NCBI GenBank assembly: GCA_017381835.1
Contig: JAFOBK010000245.1
Span: 1 to 5,171, forward strand
DNA length: 5,171 nucleotides
Direction: 5' to 3'
DNA from: Oscillospiraceae bacterium
GTDB taxonomy: Bacteria; Bacillota_A; Clostridia; Oscillospirales; Oscillospiraceae
The notes beneath the pieces were generated by a model, which was given only the letters and a program-made list of their open reading frames with translations, ran no database searches and had not been told where the DNA came from. A program made the position numbers and the translations under genes. Shown here one piece after another: positions 1 through 4,452 of the stretch. Position 1 is the stretch's first letter. The number at the start of each line of letters is the position of its first letter.

Positions 1-330
1 AAGCAGCTGAAGACCATCACGCTGCTCAGTGGCGGTGAGAAAGCATTTGTGGCAACGGCTCTGTACTTTGCTATTTTGAAAGTCCGGCCTACTCCCTTCT
101 GCATCCTGGACGAGATCGATGCGGCATTGGATGACCGGAATGTAGAGCGTTTCTCTTCCTATCTGCGGAACCTGAGCGGTAAGACCCAGTTTGTGGTCAT
201 TACCCACCGCCGCGGCACCATGGAAGCCTCCGATGTGCTCTACGGTGTCACCATGCAGGAGCAGGGTATCAGTAAGCTGCTGCGGCTGGATCTGAACCAA
301 ATGGAGCAGTATCTGGGCATTGCCGAGTAA
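1..330 (+). CDS. smc: Chromosome segregation protein SMC, C-terminal ATPase end (partial, 5' cut by window edge)
   Basis: The frame is open from base 1 to the TAA at 328-330 and gives the last 109 residues of an SMC protein; the N-terminal Walker A half, coiled coils and hinge lie outside the window. Visible in order are the ABC signature LSGGE (fragment residues 9-13), the Walker B segment FCILDEIDAALDD (about 33-45, with catalytic Glu in DEID), and the H-loop region VITHRRGTME (His at 69), followed by the typical SMC ending YGVTMQEQGISKLL. In the family, two such heads dimerise over ATP and, with ScpA and ScpB, organise and segregate the chromosome in the cytoplasm. A GTG at 49 could be mistaken for a start, but the signature motif lies upstream of it, so it is an internal Val codon. 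ftsY follows 90 bases downstream, a common order in Gram-positive bacteria. Identification is firm; SMC rather than another SMC-like ATPase rests on the ending and the ftsY neighbour. Confidence 0.95.
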   Translation, partial: KQLKTITLLSGGEKAFVATALYFAILKVRPTPFCILDEIDAALDDRNVERFSSYLRNLSGKTQFVVITHRRGTMEASDVLYGVTMQEQGISKLLRLDLNQMEQYLGIAE

Positions 331-341
331 AACTATCAAAT

Positions 342-406
342 AACACACGTCATTGCGAGGAGGGGCATCGCCCCGACGTGGCAATCTCCTCACTGCAATA
401 TGTGTT
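342..406. repeat. Short palindromic intergenic repeat, copy 1 (core 349-386) inside a larger imperfect palindrome
   Basis: The core begins GTCATTGCGAGG (349-360) and ends CGTGGCAATC (377-386). ATTGC (352-356) can pair with GCAAT (381-385), and an inner stem GGGGC (362-366) pairs with GCCCC (370-374) across a three-base loop. The same outer ends occur at 1335-1371 with a different inner stem. This copy has extra flanking symmetry: AACACA (342-347) against TGTGTT (401-406), a second GCAAT (395-399), and GAGGAG (357-362) against CTCCTC (386-391). No T-run follows, so it is not an ordinary Rho-independent terminator. From memory, motifs of the type CATTGCGAG...GTGGCAAT recur as dispersed intergenic repeats in many bacterial genomes; I could not check this here. 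It fills most of the smc-ftsY gap. Confidence 0.75.
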
Positions 407-407
407 G

Positions 408-413
408 AAAGGA
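408..413 (+). promoter_or_regulatory. Ribosome binding site of ftsY, adjacent to the palindrome
   Basis: AAAGGA lies seven bases before the ATG at 421. It starts two bases after the right end of the extended palindrome (406), so folding of the leader could influence its accessibility; that effect is inference. Confidence 0.6.
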
Positions 414-420
414 AATAACA

Positions 421-1326
421 ATGGGATTTTTTGATAAAATTAAAGCCGGTCTTACCAAGACCCGGGAAGCCCTGTCCGGCACTTTGGGCAGCGTCTTCTC
501 CGGCTTTTCCGAGATCGACGATGACTTTTACGATGAACTGGAAGAAAGCCTGATCCTGGCAGACCTGGGTGTGGAAACTTCCGTGAAGGCTACCGAACTG
601 CTGCGCAAGCGCATCCGTGAGCAGCACCTGAAGACCACCGAGGAAGCCAAGACCGCCCTGAAGGAGATCCTGGTGGAGATGCTGAATGTTGGCAGCACTG
701 AGCTGGATCTGAGCACTACCCCCTCTGTGATCCTGGTGATCGGTGTCAACGGCGTGGGTAAGACCACCACCATCGGCAAGATCGCCACCCGCCTCACCAG
801 AGAGGGCAAGAATGTGCTGCTGGTTGCCGGTGATACCTTCCGTGCAGCCGCTGCCGACCAGCTGGAAATCTGGGCAGAGCGCTCCGGCGCTGCCATTGTC
901 CGCCAGCAGGAGGGCGCAGACCCCGCATCCGTTGTGTTCAACGGCATCCAGTCTGCCAAGGCAAAGGGTTCTGACGTGATCATCATCGACACCGCAGGCC
1001 GCCTGCACAATAAGACCAATCTGATGAATGAGCTGAACAAGATCAGCCGTATTGTAGAGCGGGAACTGCCCGGCGCAGCCCGTGAAGTGCTGATGGTGCT
1101 GGACGGTACCACCGGTCAGAACGGTCTGATCCAGGCTAAGCAGTTCAAGGAGTTTGCCGGTGTTACCTGCCTGGCTCTGACCAAGCTGGACGGCACAGCC
1201 AAGGGCGGCATCGTTATCGCTGTGGCAGATAGCCTGCAGCTGCCTGTGAAATTCATTGGCGTGGGCGAAAAGGCAGATGACCTGATGCCCTTTGAAGCCA
1301 AGGACTTTGTAGACGCTCTTCTGTAA
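421..1326 (+). CDS. ftsY: Signal recognition particle receptor FtsY
   Basis: FtsY is the SRP receptor GTPase. It docks the Ffh/4.5S (or scRNA) ribosome complex at the inner face of the membrane and hands nascent membrane proteins to SecYEG. The 301-residue protein is a nearly bare NG unit. Residues 1-22 form a basic, probably amphipathic helix (MGFFDKIKAGLTKT) that may serve as the membrane contact, and residues 30-90 are the helical N domain. The GTPase follows, with the P-loop GVNGVGKTT (108-116), DTFRAAAADQL (138-148), DTAGR (190-194), the TKLD guanine-specificity motif (254-257) and the closing GVGEKADDL (280-288). The long acidic A domain of E. coli FtsY is absent, as is usual in Gram-positive bacteria. 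The closing GVGEKADDL with F-A-K-F near the end and the lack of a methionine-rich M domain exclude Ffh. The start is supported by AAAGGA at 408-413. The gene is flanked on both sides by members of one short palindromic repeat family. Confidence 0.97.
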   Translation: MGFFDKIKAGLTKTREALSGTLGSVFSGFSEIDDDFYDELEESLILADLGVETSVKATELLRKRIREQHLKTTEEAKTALKEILVEMLNVGSTELDLSTTPSVILVIGVNGVGKTTTIGKIATRLTREGKNVLLVAGDTFRAAAADQLEIWAERSGAAIVRQQEGADPASVVFNGIQSAKAKGSDVIIIDTAGRLHNKTNLMNELNKISRIVERELPGAAREVLMVLDGTTGQNGLIQAKQFKEFAGVTCLALTKLDGTAKGGIVIAVADSLQLPVKFIGVGEKADDLMPFEAKDFVDALL

Positions 1327-1334
1327 TTTTTGAT

Positions 1335-1371
1335 GTCATTGCGAGGCAGTGGGAACACTGCCGTGGCAATC
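1335..1371. repeat. Short palindromic intergenic repeat, copy 2
   Basis: It has the same ends as the copy before ftsY: GTCATTGCGAGG (1335-1346) and CGTGGCAATC (1362-1371), with ATTGC (1338-1342) facing GCAAT (1366-1370). The core differs: a perfect seven-base stem GGCAGTG (1345-1351) / CACTGCC (1356-1362) closes a GGAA loop, which is of the stable GNRA type. No T-run follows, so termination is not indicated. It sits between the ftsY stop codon and the rdgB ribosome binding site and occupies over half of that 66-base gap. Confidence 0.75.
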
Positions 1372-1392
1372 CCCTGAATAGAGGTAAAAATA

Positions 1393-1998
1393 ATGAAAGT
1401 AGTATTGGCAAGTAAAAACCGCCATAAGTTAGTGGAAATCAGCAAAATCACCGAGAAGTTCGATATGGAACTGGTGCTCCAGTCCGACCTGGGTGTAGAT
1501 ATTGATGTGGAAGAAACCGGCACTACCTTTGAAGAGAACTCTTTCATCAAGGCAGAAGCAGTTATGAAGGCAACCGGCCTGCCTGCTCTGGCAGATGATT
1601 CCGGTATTGCGGTGGATGCCCTGAACGGCGAACCCGGCATCTACTCCGCCCGTTACGGATTTGATGATTCCCTGGATGATTGGGGCAGACTGGAACTGCT
1701 CTTAAAGAATACCGAGCATGTGCCAGACGGTGAGCGTCAGGCGCAGTTCGTCTGTGTCATCACCATGGTCACCCCCGATGGTCAGACCATCCAGGCAAGA
1801 GGTGAGATCCACGGCGAGCTGACCCGTGAGCCTGCCGGTGAAAACGGCTTCGGCTATGACCCCATTTTCTATTATCCCCCTCTGGGCAAAACCACAGCGG
1901 AGCTGAGCCCTGAGGAAAAGAACGAAGTTTCCCATCGTGCAAACGCACTGAAAGTATTTTATGAGAAATTAAAGGAGGCAGGCTATGCTGACAAGTAA
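1393..1998 (+). CDS. rdgB: dITP/XTP pyrophosphatase (RdgB/HAM1 family)
   Basis: This enzyme hydrolyses non-canonical purine nucleoside triphosphates (dITP, ITP, XTP) to the monophosphate and pyrophosphate, which keeps deaminated purines out of DNA and RNA. At 201 residues it is a normal full-length member. Family motifs run in order: the nucleotide-binding start ASKNRHKL (6-13), TFEENS (45-50), the catalytic block ADDSG (67-71) continuing through VDALNGEPGIYSARYG (74-89), GFGYDPIF (152-159), and EKNEVSHRANAL (175-186), where the SHR segment contacts the base and phosphate. The ATG is preceded by GAGG at 1381-1384 with eight bases of spacing. Its last codons carry the yhbY ribosome binding site and the two reading frames overlap by 14 bases, so the two are very likely co-transcribed. 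No key residue appears to be missing. Confidence 0.96.
   Translation: MKVVLASKNRHKLVEISKITEKFDMELVLQSDLGVDIDVEETGTTFEENSFIKAEAVMKATGLPALADDSGIAVDALNGEPGIYSARYGFDDSLDDWGRLELLLKNTEHVPDGERQAQFVCVITMVTPDGQTIQARGEIHGELTREPAGENGFGYDPIFYYPPLGKTTAELSPEEKNEVSHRANALKVFYEKLKEAGYADK
1973..1978 (+). promoter_or_regulatory. Ribosome binding site of yhbY, inside the end of rdgB
   Basis: AGGAGG is a full anti-Shine-Dalgarno match six bases before the ATG at 1985. It lies within rdgB codons 193-196 and fixes the yhbY start inside the rdgB reading frame, suggesting translational coupling. Confidence 0.8.
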
Positions 1999-2455
1999 AG
2001 AACGCGCTGAGCTGAGAGGCCAGGCTACCACTTTGGATACTACCCTGATGGTGGGTAAGAGCGGCATCACCGATGCCTTGATCGCTGAAACCGAAAACCA
2101 GCTGGACACCCGTGAGCTGGTAAAAGGCAAGGTGCTGGAAGGTGCTATGATGACTCCCCGCGAGGTGCTGGACGAGCTGTGCGAAGCTACCGGCGCTGAG
2201 GGAATCGGTGTCATCGGCACCAAGTTTGTCATCTACCGTTTCAGCGAAAAGCTCCAGGCCGAGCGTAATCAGACCGGCCGGGCAAAGCGCAAGGAAGTAT
2301 CCGCCGGCAAGAAGAACCCCGTCCGTAAGGGTGCTCAGGCTCGCCGTGCCGCAGCCAAGAAGGTTCGCGAGCAGCGCAATGAATACTTCCGCCAGATGGC
2401 AATTGAGAAGTCCATTGAAAAGGCCCGTGAGCGTCAGCTCCGGGAGGAAAAGTAA
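1985..2455 (+). CDS. yhbY: YhbY/YqeI-type CRM-domain RNA-binding protein with long basic C-terminal tail
   Basis: Residues 1-88 match the single CRM domain of the YhbY (B. subtilis YqeI) family, small RNA-binding proteins associated with pre-50S ribosome assembly. Visible marks are the opening LTSKERAELRGQA, the RNA-binding GxxG loop GKSG (24-27), ELVKGKVLE (44-52) and the closing VIGTKFVIYR (76-85). Most family members end close to this point at roughly 95-100 residues; this one is 156. Residues 93-156 form a strongly charged tail rich in Lys, Arg, Ala and Gln (for example RKGAQARRAAAKKVREQR, 114-131), likely helical and probably binding rRNA; that role is inferred from composition only. The tail is in frame with no sign of a fused foreign domain. 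The start is fixed by AGGAGG at 1973-1978. nadD-yqeK follows 39 bases later, the same neighbour order as in Bacillus apart from genes missing here. Confidence 0.9.
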   Translation: MLTSKERAELRGQATTLDTTLMVGKSGITDALIAETENQLDTRELVKGKVLEGAMMTPREVLDELCEATGAEGIGVIGTKFVIYRFSEKLQAERNQTGRAKRKEVSAGKKNPVRKGAQARRAAAKKVREQRNEYFRQMAIEKSIEKARERQLREEK

Positions 2456-2494
2456 TTCCATCATTTTTGTAAGATAAACGAAAGGGGAGATACT

Positions 2495-3670
2495 ATGGCA
2501 CGCATCGGCATTTACGGCGGTGCATTCAATCCACCTCACACCGGTCATATCCGGGCGGCAGAGTATGCCGTTCAGACACTGAACCTTGAAAAACTGCTGC
2601 TGATTCCTTCCTGTACCTCTCCCCACAAGCCCTTGCCGGCAGGCTCGGCTGAGCCGTTACAGCGCCTGGAAATGACCAGGCTCTGGGCAGGGGAGAAGAT
2701 GGAAGTTTGTGACATTGAACTCTCCCGTGGCGGAACAAGCTATACCTATCAGACGGTGGAACAGCTGAAACTGCAGTACCCTGAGGATGAACTGGTGCTC
2801 TTTATGGGCACGGATATGTTCCTTTCTTTCCACACCTGGAAAGAGCCGGAGCGGATCCTTCGCTGCGTTTCCCTGGCAGTGTTCTATCGGGGAGATAAGA
2901 ATGAGCAGGCGGCCATCAGCGCAAAGCAGCAGGAGTATGAAGCTGCCGGTCACCGGATCTATCTGGTAGAAAATCCGGTGACGGAGATCTCCTCCACCCA
3001 GCTGCGCCGCATGCTGGTGTTCGGGTGTGCAGATCCCTTCCTGGATCAGCGTGTTTCCCGCTACATTCAAGAAAACGGCCTTTATGGCACGGCGGAGGAT
3101 TATAAAAACCTTCCCATGGACAAGCTGGAAAAGGTGGTCATTGACCTTCTGAATCCTAACCGTGTCAAGCATGTCCTTGGCTGCCGGGATACGGCAGCAG
3201 ACCTGGCAAAAGTCTGGGGTGCGGATGTGACCGATGCGGCCAGAGCAGGACTTCTCCATGATATTACGAAAGCTTTGGATGGCCCGCTGCAATTGACTTT
3301 GTGCCGGGAATATGGTAAAGTGTTGGATGAATTTTCGGGAAATAATCCCAAAACCCTCCATGCGTTGACGGGATCTCTGGTGGCGGAGCGGATCTTCGGA
3401 GAAAATGAGGCCGTTGTGAAAGCCATCGAAAGCCATACCACCGGCAAAGCCGCCATGAACACCTTGGAAAAGATTATTTATGTTGCCGACTATATGGAAC
3501 CCAACCGGGACTTCCCCGGTGTGGAAGAACTGCGTCGGCTGGCTTATACCGATTTGGACGGTGCCCTGAAACTGGGTCTGGAGATGACCCTTGCCATGCT
3601 GCGCCAGCAGAAACGGCAGATATCTCCCGCTTCCAGCCAGGCCCTTGCTTATCTAGAACAGAAAGGATAA
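2495..3670 (+). CDS. nadD-yqeK: Fused NadD-YqeK: nicotinate-mononucleotide adenylyltransferase plus HD-domain Ap4A-hydrolase-type protein
   Basis: One 391-residue frame joins two proteins that are separate neighbours in many Firmicutes. Residues 1-198 are NadD, which makes deamido-NAD from nicotinate mononucleotide and ATP. They show the nucleotidyltransferase motif GGAFNPPHTGH (8-18, with HTGH), SPHK (42-45), SYTYQTVEQL (82-91), GTDMFLSFHTW (105-115), the ISST motif (165-168) and the usual NadD ending YIQENGLYG (190-198). After about ten linker residues, residues 208-391 match YqeK. All expected metal ligands of the HD fold are present: His226, His255-Asp256 in GLLHDITK, His289, His314 in ESHTTG, and Asp332 in ADYMEPNR. 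B. subtilis YqeK is reported to cleave diadenosine tetraphosphate symmetrically to ADP, so the second half is probably an alarmone or damage-nucleotide hydrolase. I recall the same fusion in mycoplasmas. The start has GGGGAG at 2484-2489, five bases upstream. An in-frame ATG at 3116 (Met208) marks where a separate yqeK would start. rsfS follows after seven bases. Confidence 0.94.
   Translation: MARIGIYGGAFNPPHTGHIRAAEYAVQTLNLEKLLLIPSCTSPHKPLPAGSAEPLQRLEMTRLWAGEKMEVCDIELSRGGTSYTYQTVEQLKLQYPEDELVLFMGTDMFLSFHTWKEPERILRCVSLAVFYRGDKNEQAAISAKQQEYEAAGHRIYLVENPVTEISSTQLRRMLVFGCADPFLDQRVSRYIQENGLYGTAEDYKNLPMDKLEKVVIDLLNPNRVKHVLGCRDTAADLAKVWGADVTDAARAGLLHDITKALDGPLQLTLCREYGKVLDEFSGNNPKTLHALTGSLVAERIFGENEAVVKAIESHTTGKAAMNTLEKIIYVADYMEPNRDFPGVEELRRLAYTDLDGALKLGLEMTLAMLRQQKRQISPASSQALAYLEQKG
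3662..3667 (+). promoter_or_regulatory. Ribosome binding site of rsfS, formed by the last two codons of nadD-yqeK
   Basis: AAAGGA encodes the last two residues (Lys-Gly) of the upstream protein and lies ten bases before the rsfS ATG at 3678, directly against the upstream TAA. Ribosomes terminating on nadD-yqeK would stop on this site, so coupling is likely. Confidence 0.55.
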
Positions 3671-3677
3671 TTAGAAT

Positions 3678-4040
3678 ATGTTGAGTGCAAAGAAAGTTGC
3701 TTTTGAAGTTACCAAGGCTCTGGATGAAAAGAAGGGCATGGATATTAAGCTGCTGAAGATCGATAAGGTCAGCTCCCTGGCTGATTATTTCCTGATCTGC
3801 ACCGGTACTTCCAATACCCACGTCCGTACTCTGTGTGACTACGCCGAGTACACTCTGGAGCAGCTGGGTGAGCCCATGCTGGGCAGAGAAGGTCATCGCG
3901 GCAATTCTTGGGAACTGCTGGACTACGGCTCCATCGTTGTCCATGTGTTCACTCAGGAAGCCCGTGAGTTCTACTCCCTGGAGCGTCTGTGGGCCGATGC
4001 TGAAGAAATTAACATCAGCGATATTGTCCTGCCCGAGTAA
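3678..4040 (+). CDS. rsfS: Ribosomal silencing factor RsfS
   Basis: RsfS binds protein uL14 on the 50S subunit and blocks joining with 30S, lowering translation when nutrients run short; it has also been linked to late 50S maturation. The 120-residue protein is the usual length for the family. Diagnostic segments are LADYFLICTGTS (34-45), the GNSWELLDYG stretch (75-84) running into SIVVHVF (85-91), and REFYSLERLWADA (96-108). The Trp-Asp-rich uL14-facing surface is therefore intact as far as sequence can show. The gene begins seven bases after the nadD-yqeK stop and matches the conserved nadD-yqeK-rsfS (yqeJ-yqeK-yqeL) order. Base composition is mixed but ordinary for the window. A small gene of unknown function and leuS follow on the same strand. 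Confidence 0.96.
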   Translation: MLSAKKVAFEVTKALDEKKGMDIKLLKIDKVSSLADYFLICTGTSNTHVRTLCDYAEYTLEQLGEPMLGREGHRGNSWELLDYGSIVVHVFTQEAREFYSLERLWADAEEINISDIVLPE

Positions 4041-4063
4041 TTAAGAATATTTTGAATTTTGAA

Positions 4064-4068
4064 AGGAG
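4064..4068 (+). promoter_or_regulatory. Ribosome binding site deciding the start of the unknown gene
   Basis: AGGAG, within the longer AAAGGAG match at 4062-4068, lies eight bases before the ATG at 4077. An in-frame TTG at 4059 overlaps the site itself and would have no ribosome binding site, so the ATG is the start. Confidence 0.8.
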
Positions 4069-4076
4069 ATTGCAAT

Positions 4077-4421
4077 ATGGCAACGGAGAATCCTTTTATG
4101 AATTCCCTGAGAGAAAATAATCTGATCGACGATCGGGAGATTGCTTTTGTTGCAGATGTTACTTGCACCAATGGTAATCGTGGTCGTGCATGGTTCTTTC
4201 TGAACGGAAGCAAGCTTCATCTTTATGAAATGGCTGGTCTGGCAGCTTGCGGTGCGCATATTGAAACACTGGAACTGAAGGATGCTCAAATTCTGAAAGC
4301 AAGCAGCTTCGTTCTGAACAGCAGTCTTAAACTGAAGTGCAACAACGAAACATATACGTTTAAGGGATTTGCACAAGCAAAGAAAGTAATTGCTTGTATT
4401 ACAGAGAGCTGTTCCAATTAA
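4077..4421 (+). CDS. Small hypothetical protein, possibly PH-like fold
   Basis: I do not recognise this 114-residue protein. It has no signal peptide or membrane segment and looks cytoplasmic. Alternating hydrophobic stretches suggest beta strands at about 21-31 (EIAFVADVTCT), 37-43, 45-51 (KLHLYEM), 62-67, 79-88 and 91-97, followed by a final helix from about 98 to 111. Many strands capped by one C-terminal helix is the layout of small bacterial PH-like domains; this is a weak, fold-level guess. Five cysteines (30, 58, 88, 107, 112) are notable, but they form no CxxC zinc pair. A hand count gives about 42% GC (144 of 345), clearly below the start of leuS (about 60% in one 60-base line), which may point to a different origin or fast evolution. 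It lies 36 bases after rsfS and 31 before leuS with its own good ribosome binding site, so it is probably translated within the operon. Confidence 0.75.
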   Translation: MATENPFMNSLRENNLIDDREIAFVADVTCTNGNRGRAWFFLNGSKLHLYEMAGLAACGAHIETLELKDAQILKASSFVLNSSLKLKCNNETYTFKGFAQAKKVIACITESCSN

Positions 4422-4452
4422 CACAAAATTCTTACGATAGAGGTAGAAGAAA

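Noticed and set aside
49..330. A short complete gene starting at GTG 49
   Set aside because: The frame is open upstream to base 1 and encodes the SMC signature motif LSGGE, so this is the end of a longer gene.
528..1112. Minus-strand open frame of 194 codons opposite ftsY
   Set aside because: Its product is serine- and arginine-rich and low in complexity, as expected from reading a GTPase gene backwards.
349..1371. CRISPR array
   Set aside because: There are only two repeat copies, they lie about 950 bases apart around a gene, and their middles are self-complementary rather than spacer-like.
1345..1374. Hairpin after ftsY as a Rho-independent terminator
   Set aside because: The stem is good, but it is followed by GTGGCAATCCCC rather than a T-run, and the sequence belongs to a repeat family also present before ftsY.
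1769..2626. Long open frame on the minus strand (285 codons) across rdgB, yhbY and the start of nadD
   Set aside because: It runs antisense to three genes with clear family motifs, has no ribosome binding site I can see, and its product has no recognisable motif. The sense genes rarely use TTA, CTA or TCA codons, which leaves antisense frames open.
2657..3436. Minus-strand open frame of 259 codons opposite nadD-yqeK
   Set aside because: It is a shadow of the fused gene, whose catalytic residues are all in the plus frame; it shows no motif of its own.
4059..4076. Upstream TTG start adding six residues to the unknown protein
   Set aside because: The TTG overlaps the AAAGGAG ribosome binding site, which is correctly spaced for the ATG at 4077.
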